Of a stretch of 64,000 bases of DNA, positions 22,567-34,716 are shown in pieces. Source of the stretch: Paraescarpia echinospica (taxonomy: Eukaryota > Annelida > Polychaeta > Sabellida > Siboglinidae); contig CM034543.1 in assembly GCA_020002185.1 (NCBI GenBank), positions 4,125,834-4,189,833 on the forward strand. Reading direction: 5' to 3'. The notes beneath the pieces were generated by a model. It was not told where the DNA came from and ran no database searches. It saw only the letters and a program-made list of their open reading frames with translations. How positions within the stretch are numbered: position 1 is the first letter of the stretch; each line of letters begins with the position of its first letter. The translations under genes were made by a program, and so were the position numbers.

Positions 22567-24057
22567 CAGTGTTCACTACTTGGTGGTGACAGTGACCACT
22601 GCCTCGGTCAAATGATATTACCTTGTCGCCATGGTGTTAGTGACAGTGTCCACTGTATCAAATGACATTGCCACTGATCAGACATTACCAATAACCTAGT
22701 TGACTGGATATGGTGATAGTGTCCACTATGTTCTCACAGGACATTACTTTGTTGACCTCGTGTGGTGACAGTTCCCTGTCTGGGGATGTTGCTCTGTTGA
22801 CTTGTTGCTATGATAGACAGTATGCTCTGCCTTTATGGCCAAAGGTAGTTAGACGCTTGCGATGTTAGTGGGATCGATTGAACTGCAGGACAGTAACACG
22901 CGACTTCATGACACTACAACTCCAGGTCTGCTATCTACCGCGTGCTACATTCTACTTCCAGACGTTGGCAGGAAGATTTTTTATATGTGGATTTACAGAC
23001 GTTTTTGATATTATAACATTTTACTAGGCTATGTTCACTACGCATTGCGTTTATGGGTATGTACCGAAATATAAACTGATATAAGAGTTAATTATGGTGT
23101 TGTTGAGATGAAATGTGTTGTAAGGGTGTTGCCGTCATGTTTCTGTGTGCAACGTTTTTTATGTGCAAAGTTACATTAGTATGTGTTCATGTTAATGATA
23201 ATCAACGCCATAAAGATAACACATTTATTTAAGTAAATATTACATCTTAATAATAATAACTTCATTGTTCATAAACTGGAAATACTTCGTAACAGTAACA
23301 TACCATCCAGAGCAATACAGTCAACAATCTAGCAGGAACAACAACAACGCGAAACGTACACAATATTAACACTGTATGTAGAATGATGAGATAACGTAAC
23401 AGGTCCATGTATGATAGTATCTGGGGATTTACAAAAGTCCACGAGGAGCCGTCGTTCAATGTGTGTCTGGAGCATCCTCTGTGTTAAGAAGTGGCATTGC
23501 GGCGGCGTCGTCGTTTTCAGTAGGAGACAGACGGGGTTGGCCGAGTTGCGTTGGTGGAGATGGCTCCGCATTACCGCCGCCTGTAGCAACAATTATCTTA
23601 TTAACGAGCATTCAACAGCTTAATCTTCACAAGCCAATGATTGTTGAATGCAGCAATACATCGGCCTACCAAGATGGAAATTTCTCATTTGCGGCACTGT
23701 CCAGTCATGTGACAATTTACGTGACGTTCAGATTTAGGCGGTGTGACCTAATTATAACAAGACTGCTGGCTCGCGAGGATGGTCGGTCGGTAATAGTGGG
23801 GATCTCCTTGCTTTGCTCTTTGAATTTGGGCGAGCGCGCATGCCTGGTTCCCTCAATCAAGACCGACGAAGACAACAAGTGGGACGAAGTACAATTAATT
23901 TAGGGGACTATTTTACATTGCGTAGCATATGCCAGTGTGTCCCTATCCGTATTTGCGTGAATTAAGCCGTCAACAGAGCGGGAGAATCGGTAGATGTGGC
24001 TATAATTAATGTTACGTGTGTGGTGACGTCACAGATGGGCAGTGAATCAGACTCTAT
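22567..24057. other. Intergenic region 3' of PPAT
   Basis: No confident gene. Just after the PPAT stop there are short degenerate GTGACAGTGTCCACT-type repeats (about 22567-22780). On the minus strand a 51-codon ATG frame (23611-23454) starts MLVNKIIVATGGG and ends NTEDAPDTH, with an AATAAA (minus, 23228-23223) downstream. It is GC-rich against an AT-rich background and could be a gene or transposon fragment, but nothing identifies it. Confidence 0.4.
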
Positions 24058-24115
24058 AGAGATACCTTCGATCGACAGTCCGGCGCTCTACCGCTCGACC
24101 ATCGCATCGGTAATT
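24058..24115 (-). repeat. tRNA-like SINE head (probable)
   Basis: The minus strand reads GATGGTCGAGCGGTAGAGCG, then CCGGACTGTCGATCGAAGG, resembling the 5' half of a tRNA with an A-box-like GGTCGAGCGGTAGAGCG. There is no complete cloverleaf or 3' half, so it is more likely a tRNA-derived SINE fragment than a tRNA gene. Confidence 0.5.
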
Positions 24116-24899
24116 GGCCTAATTAATGCGAGGCATAAGTATACATTGTTTATAATTAGCATTAAGCTTAATTAATTGTGTTCGCATAAATGATTGACCT
24201 ATCCATCACGTGACCTGTTGCCTAGCAAAACCCCCTTCAAGCCATCAGAAAACACGTGGGTTTGGACATTCCGTCGTATATTGTGTTGAAATTCTGATCT
24301 CACAATTGTTTCTTTATGGCAAAGAGATAAGGCACAGTTCTTATGTGACAACTGTATGTGGGGATGTTTGAGTTATGAGATGTCATGTAGCAATAGCAAT
24401 GTAACTCACATTCATAACATTTTTGGCGCGCAAAAATTCGATTGTGACGTAGGCAAACCGCGACGTACTGGATAGAACAATTGAACGGTGTACCCACTTG
24501 AATGAATAATCCTATAGTTCCATTGTGAAATTGCTCTCGGGACCAAGCGATGTTGCAACAAACGAACACATTAAAGGGAAACAAAAGATAATATATAACG
24601 GAAATTGAGTACAATATTGATAGTGGCCTATTGGTAAATGACATCGGTGATCATCTTCCAGTATTTGCTCTGCGCCATTGTGATGTTAAACATACCGAAT
24701 GTGACCGAACATCATAGCAAGTGTAGTCGTCATCTTAGCGAAGAAAATATCAATGCATTGAAATGTGACTTTTAAAATGCAAAATTCTTGACATACTGTC
24801 ATCGGTAGTGAAAATGCAAATATGACTACTTTCTTCATAATTTTACTCAAATGTACAACAAGCATTGTCCAATATCAACGGTGCGACCTAAAGTATGAA

Positions 24900-25720
24900 C
24901 AATTAATTTTAGAAAACCGTGGTTTACCAAAGGACTAAAAATGCATGTATTAAATTAAAAAGTAATGTATATCAAGCATTTCTATCATGTAGACCAATTA
25001 CCTCGGAAACCAGGTATAAATCATATAAAATAAACTAACAGGTATTCTCAGATCCACTAAGAAACAATATTTTAGCAATTTACTTGCACAGAGAAAAATG
25101 ACATTGCTGGCACCTGGAAAGTGCTTAAAATTGTAATGGGAACACATCGCGTAGGGAATAATTTCCAAGATCATTTCGTAAACAATGACGTGACAATTGG
25201 TAATAATGAAGATATAGCGAACATGTTTAACAATTATTTCATTGACATCGGCCTGAGCTGTGAACAATTGGGAAAGTAAAACATCCACAGATTACGAAGA
25301 CGTAAGTATGCATTTGGTCAAACAAGTTATTAACTCTATTGCAAAACACCACTTATATTTGTCACCTATCTTTCACTACTGTAGTGTTCCAAGAGAAAAT
25401 AAAAATAGCAAAGCCAAAGGTTATCCCAATCTTTAAGTCTGGGGAAAAATATATGTGCATTAATTATAGATCTATTTCACTATTACCACATTTCTCTAAA
25501 ATATTAGAAACGAATTGTTCAGTTCTCGCTTAGATAGTTTTATTACCAAACACAAATTGATAAACCCAAGCCAATATGGATCTCATCAAAATAATTATGT
25601 CAACATGTCACGCACCAATATATCTAGTTGATGGAATAACCAAATCACTGGATGCGAACAAATATGCGATTAGGGAATTCTCTATGTGAATATTTAAAAA
25701 TTACCAATACTATGACTGCA
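24900..25720 (+). pseudogene. Degenerate non-LTR retrotransposon (Jockey/CR1-like) RT fragment
   Basis: Recognisable order on the plus strand: KPWFTKGLK (about 24920), GTWKVLKIVMGTHRVGNN and ANMFNNYFIDIG (about 25095-25260), then AKPKVIPIFKSGEK and INYRSISLLPHFSKILE (about 25405-25515), NPSQYGSHQNN (about 25565) and remains of a VDGITKSLDANKYAI block (about 25630). This is the linker and the start of the reverse transcriptase of a LINE. It has several frame changes and stops and stops short of the catalytic YADD box. Confidence 0.8.
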
Positions 25721-26240
25721 TTTAAGCTTAAATGCAAGAACCTTTTATTTAAGACATATTTGGTCTTAGAAATCTAAATACAATCATCAACAAATATAAT
25801 TCTGCAATTGTGGTAACTGCCATCATTCCTGTCAAGTACTACGGTTTAGCCGTAGTCACTACGAGTTTATTGATATAATGAAAACTATGGGCGTAGTAGG
25901 AAAACCATACGGTTTTACGCTTGTGTTTTGAGATACATTTTAAAACGAATTTGTCGCGTTCGTTATATTGTTGACGGTACATTCGCCGATCGACACACTC
26001 ATCAAACTCCTTTATGGTTCGCGTTCTTTTCCGGGCCTGGTAGAATTCCTGTACAATTTGTGCAGTGCCTCAGAACGAGCACTCATCAACGCATGTTCGA
26101 TCGTGTGATGCGCAGGCGATTACAACACACTTCACAAATAAATGTCATACACCTGTACGGTATAATATATTGTTGTTGCCAATGTTTTTTTGAATAAAAA
26201 CGTTCAATCATTCATTAACGTCTTGGTATGATATGCGCCT
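25721..26240. other. Intergenic, nothing identified
   Basis: A short TAFKLKCKNLLF-like tail near 25720-25780 may be the end of the adjacent LINE family. Around 25840-25920 there is a palindrome-like area with repeated CTACGGTTT/ACCATACGG. No gene seen. Confidence 0.4.
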
Positions 26241-26341
<101 letters not shown>

Positions 26342-26781
26342 ACGTTATAAAAATACTCCGACATTCTTGTACTGTGTCAAAATCTAAAAAATTGAACATG
26401 TATTTACGTTACGCGATAGAAAAAAACTCCGTAAGGTGTCGCCACGTGATATTCCTGATTTCCTGCGTTCACCAGGCCTTTGCATTTTGCACGTTGTTGA
26501 AACTATAATCCGCCTAGTACCAAACTAAATTTGTTGACTTGTTGTCACCAGAGAATCAAAATACCCATAATGGCATGCCGTTTTGATTAAGCACCACACA
26601 GTGCATCATCATCATATATGCATTAATTACGTGATCACAGCTCCATCTATTGTGAAGAAAACTAGTTGCAGATATAAGCAGGAAGTTATTACGTAGGCTT
26701 ATTGACAGCAATGGCGCGGCCCTCCAATTACGGTTATAATAACTTGCTGTGTGTTCAACAAGCTTTTCCCAAGAAACCACT

Positions 26782-27151
26782 TAGTCTAGTCAGAAGAGGG
26801 GGGTATCGTGCACCCCCTGGAAATCAACTTCTAATCGGCGTCTCTAGATCGAAAAAAAATGCGTAGAAAACGATGAGCTATGTTAAAAAGTCGTCCGGAT
26901 GTCCCACGTATCATTTTTATGCAAATCAGTGCCGCCATTACCGAAAAATCTACGTTTCACTATATATCAGCCAATATTGCAGTTAACTGAACAAATACGG
27001 TGTCTAGACACATGTTTTGAGGGTCAAAGATCATAATAAAACTATTCTTGAAGTGACCACACGTGTCCGTGGCATACTAGTATGCCAATTCGTGCCGCCA
27101 TTACCGAAACATCGATTAATATATATATATATGAGGGGTTTTTGAGGGCAA
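26782..27151 (+). repeat. Left terminal inverted repeat of the 10.8-kb element
   Basis: Begins TAGTCTAGTCAGAAG, includes GTATCGTGCACC and two subterminal copies of GTGCCGCCATTACCGAAA about 165 bp apart (near 26928 and 27089), and ends TTTTTGAGGGCAAT. It matches the reverse complement of 37186-37567 over its whole length with scattered substitutions and small indels. Confidence 0.93.
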
Positions 27152-27522
27152 TCATTTCAAAAATGGTGTTATTTTAATGTTTTGTATTAGTCTTAATATT
27201 AATGGTGACTTCTATTTCCCATTCCATATAAACAGTGGTGGTAGAATTGAACATTAAGCCACCATGCCCAAATGAAAAAAATTGCAGGAGCTCAGATCCT
27301 GCAGCCCCCAAACACTCTCCGCATACATGCATCCTTCATGTGCTATCCATGTCTGATCATGGTCGTTTTACACCCCTCAGTGAAATCAAAGGAACTGCAA
27401 GTTCCCGACAATACCTTCGACATTCGACGTAATCGCCCCTAGCGAGTATAAAATAACCAGTTCGTGTGTCGCCTCTAGCGTGGCCTATTTATGCAACTGT
27501 GTTATTGGCCTCGACAGATTCG
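27152..27522 (+). pseudogene. Left internal part of the TIR element, possible first coding piece
   Basis: A short plus-strand open frame (27235-27432) contains CILHVLSMSDHGRFTPLSEI. Such a segment could be the N-terminal part of the element's protein, separated from the rest at 33.3 kb by the LTR insertion. No homolog is recalled and the link is inference from position and strand only. Confidence 0.3.
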
Positions 27523-27528
27523 ACAAGT
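27523..27528. other. Target site duplication ACAAGT (left copy)
   Basis: ACAAGT immediately before the left LTR; the identical hexamer follows the right LTR at 33235-33240. A 5-bp reading (ACAAG) is equally possible, because a T precedes the LTR start in both copies. Confidence 0.85.
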
Positions 27529-27680
27529 TGACAATTACGCTACATTATTAATGTTAACTTCTCATTGCCGCTATGGTTCGTTCTTATTAAGTGCACCGTA
27601 CATATCCGTGTTCGTTCTTTTTCACTGCACCGCACATCAGCATTAAACGTTCAAAACCATCGCTGTCTCATTCTTTAGAA
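27529..27680 (+). repeat. Left LTR, 152 bp
   Basis: Starts TGACAATTACGCTACATTA and ends CTCATTCTTTAGAA. It is unusually short for an LTR. It lacks an 8-bp segment present in the right LTR. Confidence 0.92.
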
Positions 27681-27939
27681 TGCGCGGTGCACTGAAAGGT
27701 ATATTTATCGGATAGTACTGATATGTATCGTACGCATATTCCACTAATCGGCTGTAGTGAAAAGATACTACAGTTCTTGCCGTAGAAACAACGAAACCGC
27801 GAATAGTTCTGTTTGTGAGCGATAATATAGTGTTTAGAATGCTCGTAATGAACGAAACACTGCTACACATACACACAGTACTACAGACGGAGGCTCTACC
27901 AAGATTGTAGTTAAACAAACATACTCAAACTACATCATC

Positions 27940-28480
27940 ATGGCCAATGTGGAAATACGATGCACATACACAGACTGTGATTACAAGACTGAAAAACTAC
28001 CGGTCGAGTATGCCATGTAGCTTCTGGCCATGCACAACACGTCGGAGCACAATGCAGTGCCGCCGCCCACCCAAGCCACCGCCCCCAAATGGGCATCACG
28101 ACAGAGCGGTGGGTCTACTTCCAGAAAAGGTGGAATACGTACAAGATTGCAACAGGCCTCACCGGAGCGGACATACAATGTCAACTTATGGACACCTGCA
28201 GTGAGCAGCTCCGCTACGCCATGTTTTAGGACAACAACGACATCGAGCAACAGCCAGAAAAAGATATTCTCGACTCCATTCACAGGCTAGCCGTCAAAGC
28301 CGAAAACGTTATGGTGTCCAGGGTCGCGCTCAACAACCTTCAACAGCAGGCTGATGAGGGAATCAGAAACTTTACTGCCCGGGTGAAAGGTCAAGCAGAT
28401 CTGTGCCAGTTCACAAAAAATGCACGTGTACAAAAGAAGTGCGATACACCGACGATATGGTACGTGACGTGATCATCCGG
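27940..28480 (+). pseudogene. gag N-terminal part, broken
   Basis: The ATG at 27940 starts MANVEIRCTYTDCDYKTE, an N-terminal Cys-rich finger-like segment (C-x4-C with a downstream H). An in-frame TAG follows at 28018-28020. Reading resumes in other frames with capsid-like helical segments such as LLAMHNTSEHN, IHRLAVKAENVMVSRVALNN and FTARVKGQADLCQF. At least one stop and two frame changes separate the start from the long pol frame. Confidence 0.75.
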
Positions 28481-31400
28481 GGACTGTATGATCAGGACAC
28501 ACAACGCGAGGTTCTCGGCATGCAGGAACAGGACATGGAACTCGACGCCTTGATCAAACTACTGGAGGCCAAGGAGATCGGCAAGAAGACACAGGCCTCC
28601 ATCCTCGGCGATACAGGCGCCGGTATATACAGGTACAAAAGGGACAAGAACCCATCGCAAATCGACAACCAGAACAGGCATTTTAAATGCCACTACTGCG
28701 GTAGAACCGGCCACGGAACAATTACAAACGGGCGTACGTCCAAGGCTAACAGAGAGGCCAACTGTCCAGCTTTCAACGCCACGTGCAACAAATGCTCATT
28801 GACAGGGCATTTATCTGCCGTATGCCGCAAACAGACGCCTCGAAAGTCGGACAAGATCGACAAACCGGGTTCGCCGCCCAAGTCCGGCAACATGGAGATG
28901 AAAACGCTGAAATTAGACGACACCGAGGGCGCTGCAGATCGATTCATGCCCTCCGTGTACGAAGAGATGTGCGAGGCGAAGGACTCACACTCTTGCGATA
29001 CTCGAGCCGGCCGGGCTCGTGCCGGCAGCTCACAACCTTCCGGCACTCGATCTGGCAGTCGTGCTGGCGGTCGGGAAAACAACGGGGAAACTGACGACAT
29101 CGAGGAGATCGGTCTCGTCACCAGCATCGCCAGCCGCGGCAGCAACAAGTGTGGCAAGGAAGTCGTCATCGAATCGCAACAATTCAACAGACTCCGTGGT
29201 TGGATCGAGAGGCCAGTCAAAGGCCAGCCCACAGTCACACTGCAGGCCCGTGTTGTGCTATCAGACTATGCCCACTTTGGCTATCACTTCAGTAAACCGG
29301 CACGCACCTGTCAACTGCGGGTCATTACTGACAATGGCTGCCAGTCGACCATCATCAACACGGAACAGGTCCACAATATGGGGTACAATAAGAGCGGCCT
29401 CATTCCCACCCGACTTCGGATGCAGGCCATAGACACCAACCCCATCGAAATCATCGGGGCAATCATTCTCCGCTTGTCAGGATTGGACCGTCATGGAAAC
29501 TCGCACGAGACAACCCAGATCTGCTACGTCTCTAACAAGATCAAGGTAATGTACCTAAGCGAACATGGGTGCAAACAGCTTGGGATCATACCGGAATCCT
29601 TCCCATCAGTTAGCGCTGTCGAAACAATCAACGATGCCGCAGCCAGCTCATCTATGCCACCACCATCCACCAGGGACAACTGCAATTGCCCGGGGCGTAC
29701 GATGCCTCCGCCACTGCCCACGTCCATCCCATTCCCTCATACAGAAAACAACAGAGGGAAACTTGAGGAGTGGATTAAAGACTACTACAAAGGCAGTACT
29801 TTCAACACATGCGAGCATCAACCCCTCCCCCTCATGGAGGGACCACCAGTCCGCATCATGGTCAACTCGAACGCCTCACCTGTCACCATTCACACACCTA
29901 TATCGGTTCCTCTACACTGGCAGGAACAGGTCAAGGCCGACCTGGACAGAGACATCGCACTCGGCGTCATCGAGCCTGTTCCTGTAGGTGAACCTATGGC
30001 ATGGTGCAGCAGGATGGTCATCACCAGAAAAAAGAGCGGGGGGCCTCGACGCTGCGTAGACTACCAGGCCCTCAACAAGTTCTGCAGCAGAGAAACACAC
30101 CACACCATGAGCCCGTTTCATCAGGCGACGCTCTTCCCGGCAAACATGAAAAAGACTGTTGCCGACGCTTGGAACGGCTACCACTCAGTCCCCATCCACG
30201 AGGAAGACCGTCACTACACCACATTCATCACCCCATGGGGCCGATACAGGTACAAGACCCTGCCCCAGGGGTTTGTCGCCGCCGGAGACGGCTACACTCG
30301 ACGATACGACGAAATTGTTGCCGACATCCCGAACAAAACTAAGTGCATCGACGACGTAGGCATATGGGCCCCGACAATCGAAGAAGCATTTTTCCAAACC
30401 TGCAACTGGATGGATATATGCGGACGACACGGTATCACTCAGAACCCGGAAAAATTCCACTTCGCGGAAGACACGGTTGAGTTCGTCGGATTTGAGATAA
30501 CGAAAACAAACATCCGGCCCAGCGACACATTCATCCGCGCGATCCAGGACTTCCCAACACCGCGGAACATCACCGACAAAAGGTCGCTGTTTGGAATGAT
30601 TAACCAGGTCAGTTACTGTCAATCGTCGTCCGAAGAACTACGCCCATTTCGCGAACTTCTGTCACCCTCAACCCCTTTCTACTGGGACGAGACCTTGGAT
30701 GCTGCCCTTGCACACGCCAAGAGCGAGATCATCAAGACCATCAACGAGGGGATCAAGATCTTTGACAAAAGACGAAAAACTTGCTTGTCCACCGACTGGT
30801 GCAAGTACGGCATCGGGTTCTCCCTTGGACAGAAACATTGCTCCTGTCCATCCGAGGAACCATGGTGCTGCAACACCGGCTGGAAACTGACGTTCGCCAG
30901 CAATCGGTATACACACAACGCAGAGGAGAACTATGCCCCTGTAGAAGGCGAGGCCTTGGCCGTCGCCTGGGCACTCGACAAAGCCAGGCACTTCGTCCTG
31001 GGCTGTAACGACCTCATCGTTGCCACCGACCACAAACCCCTCCTCAATGTGTTGGGGGACCGGAAGATGGAGGACATAAACAACTCGCGCCTCTACAACC
31101 TAAAAGAGAAAACACTACCTTTCCAATTCAGGATCATCCACGTACCTGGTAAACGCCACTTCACCGCTGACAGCCTGTCCAGATACGCCTCTGGAGACCC
31201 CAATCCTAACAAGATGGACCTACCAGATGATGCACATGCGGCTGGCTATTCATCGGTACCGGCTGAACTTTGGTGGTACCAGGGGCTGCGCCGCATGGGC
31301 AACGAGGGGAATTTCAGTCACGAGGTTGCCGCACAGGAGGAACACCTAACATTCGGAGCCATGACCACACTATCGTCCATCGAATCGGTCACGTGGGACA

Positions 31401-32047
31401 GCGTCAGAGAACAGACCACCAGCGACCCCATCATGCGACAGTTGCACGGCACGATCCTAATAGGCTTCCCGGAAGACAGCAGGCACATGCCAGAACTCAC
31501 CCGAATCTATCATCAGTACAGGGCCGACCTCTCCATCACGGCGGGCGTAATACTGTACCAGGACAGAATCGTTATCCCGCCATCACTCCGCGACCTGGTC
31601 CTGGAAACACTACACACCGCCCACCAAGGTGTGACGTCCATGAACGCCAGAGCGAAAGCATCGGTTTTCTGGCCGGGAATCACGATTCAGATCCAAGAGC
31701 TGCGCAATAACTGTCAGGCGTGCCACAGAATTGCTCCCAGCAACCCCAAGCCGCCTCCCACACCCTCACCCGACCCAGTCTACCCATTCCAGATGTTGTG
31801 CGCCGATTACTTCTGTTACAGCGGCCACAATTACCTCGTCATCGTTGACAGATACTCGGGTTGGCCCTACGTGTGTCAACTAACGGGGGGGGGGGGTCGC
31901 CGGCACTCGTCAAGAAGCTACGGGAATTCTTTGTCACATATGGTATTGCCGAAGAGTTGTCATCAGATGGCGGCCCCGAGTTTACGGCTGAGCTCACCCA
32001 GCAGTTCCTCCGAGACTGGGGAGTTGCTCACCGCCTCTCATCGGTAG
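28403..32047 (+). pseudogene. gag-pol polyprotein, main open frame (1214 codons), frameshifted in integrase
   Basis: Domains in order with approximate residues: nucleocapsid knuckles CHYCGRTGHG and CNKCSLTGHLSAVC (95-140); aspartic protease with DNGCQST in place of D-S/T-G (~310); reverse transcriptase with RRCVDYQALNK (~545) and a CIDD catalytic box (~647) instead of YxDD; RNase H with STDWCKYGIG (~797) and ATDHKPLL (~875); integrase HHCC zinc finger ending CQACH (~1066-1110) and the first catalytic Asp in CADYF (~1133). The frame is lost at a run of 12 G (31885-31896). The lone Met used as start is not meaningful, since gag begins upstream. Confidence 0.92.
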
Positions 32048-32760
32048 CCTACCCCCATTCCAACACCCGGGCCGAGATCGGGGTTAAGTCAGCTAAGCGC
32101 TTGATCATGGAGAACACCGGGCCACATGGCGACGCCGACATCCCGGCATTCTAGCGAGCCATGCTCACATATAGGAACACGCCTACGCCACTTGACAAAC
32201 GTTCCCCGGCTGAAATCGTCTTTGGCCGCCAAATCCGCGACTTTATACCCGTCATGCCAGGAAAATACGAGCCTTACGATACCTGGACAGACACAGCCGC
32301 CAACCGGGAGAAGGCTCTCATGGAACGCTATCCCAAGGAGGTGGAAGCCCTCCTACCCAACACTAAGAAACTGCCTCCTCTGAAAGTGGGGAACAGCGTC
32401 CGCATCCAGAACCAGACTGGGAATGCGCCACGACGCTGGGACAAGTCTGGACAAGTCATCGAGGTACGGAAACACGACCAGTACGCCATCAAAGTCCACG
32501 GGTCTGGCAGAGTCACCCTTCGCAACCGCCAATTTCTACGGCGCTACGTCCCGTACGTGGATAAGCCATGCCCACGCCGTATCACGGATGACATCCCCAA
32601 CAGGTCCGCTGACATAGGGAGACTGGCCCTATCCCTACTTCCCATGGAGGACCTGACACATGAGATCTCCACACTATTCGGCAGCGACGCCAATCGCTCG
32701 CCGCCGACCCCGGACACGGCAATGTTCAGAAAGTCGCAGAGCACACTAGTGTGCCGATAA
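31861..32760 (+). pseudogene. Integrase C-terminal half, continued in another frame
   Basis: After the G-run the integrase core continues one frame over: SPALVKKLREFFVTYGIAEE, the second catalytic Asp in SSDGGPEF, and the catalytic Glu in HSNTRAE. A TAG at 32152-32154 interrupts it, then the same frame resumes with RAMLTYRNTPTPL, SPAEIVFGRQIRD and a C-terminal chromo/SH3-like segment LKVGNSVRIQNQTG, ending TAA at 32758-32760. A further short open stretch (32761-33009) leads to the right LTR. Confidence 0.88.
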
Positions 32761-33074
32761 GACATACGCCCCAACCCGCACAGCCTCCACTTTGAGCCCG
32801 ACACAGGGAATGAAGATACTCCGGTGGCCTCACCAAGATCGTCCGCCGATGAACCGCCATCCGCGGGACAGAACCGGGAAACTGCACTGCAACAGAAGCT
32901 CGCATCGCCGCCACCGTCAGTATCAAACACTATGTTCCGAGCGGACAGACCAAGGCGGCAGACACGCTTGCCGACTCGCTTCAAGGACTATGTGGTCGGT
33001 AACGAGTGATCGAACAAGGTACTCGAAGAGTTCATGCGTCTCCCGTCACAAGAACTCGGGGCGAGGGAGGACAT

Positions 33075-33234
33075 TGACAATTACGCTACATTATTAATGT
33101 TAACTTGTTCTATTCTCATTGCCTCTATGGTTCGTTCTTATTAAGTGCACCGCACATATCCGTGTTCGTTCTTTTTCACTGCACCGCACATCAGCATTAA
33201 ACGTTCAAAACCATCGCTGTCTCATTCTTTAGAA
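33075..33234 (+). repeat. Right LTR, 160 bp
   Basis: Same termini as the left LTR, with an extra 8 bp (near 33106). Followed by the target duplication ACAAGT at 33235-33240. Confidence 0.92.
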
Positions 33235-33240
33235 ACAAGT

Positions 33241-34660
33241 AATTATAACGTGAAAGAAAACGAATGAGAACATTCGTTGATACTCTCCGGTGTCTTCCCA
33301 CCAGAGTGCATTTTCTGGGACAAAGTAGAGATCAAAGATGGTGATCGCAAAACTGAGCGAGCTGGAGACTACTCGTCTTTGAAGAACAGAGAAAATGCAT
33401 AGGAGCAAATCGAATCGCGGACCGAGAAAATGGGTCTAGTTTGACTGCATCGACACGTGAAAAACAAAGACCTCTTTACTGGTGAGGCGAAAAACCATCC
33501 ATCATGCTTGAGATCTTTCCGCACAGCGTTCGCTAACTACGATCGCGTGATTCGCAGAGCCGAAGGAACAAAGGATACCGAGCATGCTCGCATGTCAGCC
33601 GCCCACGAGAAGGCGCTCGTCTCGGTACTGGAGCACTTTCTGACTCAGCAGAATGATGTCCTACGGCTCTCTTCCTTGCGCTTGCTGTATGTCGACGAAC
33701 TGAAACGGAATGGATACGAGAGCTCGGCCTATCGCGCTAAGAAACTACTGAAACGCCTACAGAATGACCCAATCAAGGACATTGTCTACTTCACAAAGGC
33801 GATCATTACAAAGCTGATGCCATTTCATTCTGGCTCGTGTACAGCTCGAATATCATCGTTTCTAATGCTCTTGCACAAGCTTACACTCTCGGAAGGGCAG
33901 ACAAGAACCAAGACGTCGCTCTCTTTCTTCGTCGTAACATTCTACGCCAACAGCCGACGACATGGAGCTCAGTCCTAAAAAGCTCCTACCTCCAGACCTC
34001 GTCCGGTTCCTCAGCATGGCTATGGCCGGCAAGGAAGCCGTGGAGACGAGCGAAAAGATGAAGCGTCTGGTATTCTCCATCGGGCAAGACCTGTGCTGTG
34101 CAGTGTCGGAGGAAAAATGTTAGTTACCAAAACACGTGCTTCTTGTTTGACTGTCAGGCACTTGTTCCGAAGCAAGCAGCTCACCATGATATTGCACAGG
34201 CTTGGCCACTCTGAGGGATACAATTTTGGCTTACAGTTGGAAACTGCCCTGGCCAAGGCTCAGGACGAAGTCTCAACCTATCTGACGCCCCAAATCGTGA
34301 CGGGACAGGGCAACGTCGTATTCCACTGTGAGTGTGACAACTTGAATAAAACCACTACGAATGTGCACGACAGCAACATTGTCAACAGTGCTGGGGGAAT
34401 CATGGTACAGGAGGTCAGGCCTGGGTTCGAGAGCCCCAAGGTCCGAACGCTGCCTACCATCGACAAGTCGCAACAGCGTAGCCTGAAAGTCAACAAACCA
34501 GAAACTCTCTCACCCTTGCACTTCTCTCGCGTTGGCTCAAAGTTTCCCGATGGCTCATCATTCAACCCCCTGCAGAGAACGACGCCGTCTATGCTACTAA
34601 GATGCAAGAGTACTATGTCTGGCTCTTCAGCAGGTATATCGGAAGCAGCGGCAAGCAGGG
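33241..34660 (+). pseudogene. Unrecognised protein of the TIR element, main part, frameshifted
   Basis: Plus-strand coding resumes just after the LTR target duplication. Segments in successive frames: FTGEAKNHPSCLRSFRTAF and HEKALVSVLEHFLTQQNDVL (33470-33660), LYVDELKRNGYESSAYRAKK (~33690), ALAQAYTLGRADKNQDVALF (~33860), PKKLLPPDLVRFLSMAMAGK (~33975), LTVRHLFRSKQLTMILHRLG and EGYNFGLQLETALAKAQDEV (34150-34280), CECDNLNKTTTNVHDSNIVN (~34330), EYYVWLFSRYIGSSGKQG (~34605-34660). At least three frame changes. The ordered conserved-looking blocks suggest a large transposon-borne protein, but no catalytic motif is evident. It ends at a good donor, GTAAGA at 34661. Confidence 0.6.
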
Positions 34661-34716
34661 GTAAGATCACATTTAAATTTTACATAGGCGGCCATTATAA
34701 CGTTTCCTTCATTTCA

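Larger units (their letters stand above)
27529..33234 (+). mobile_element. Ty3/gypsy-type LTR retrotransposon nested in the TIR element
   Basis: Bounded by short near-identical LTRs (27529-27680 and 33075-33234) and a 6-bp target duplication. Internal order is gag with zinc knuckle, protease, reverse transcriptase, RNase H and integrase, all on the plus strand. The LTRs differ by about two substitutions and one 8-bp indel, so the insertion is young relative to its host element. No clear primer-binding site was recognised. Coding is interrupted at several places, so the copy is not autonomous as written. Confidence 0.93.

Noticed and set aside
22567..22780. Extra PPAT coding repeats after the stop
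   Set aside because: The GTGACAGTG(T)CCACT repeats follow a stop at the expected family end and contain stops; they look like degenerate 3'UTR repeats.
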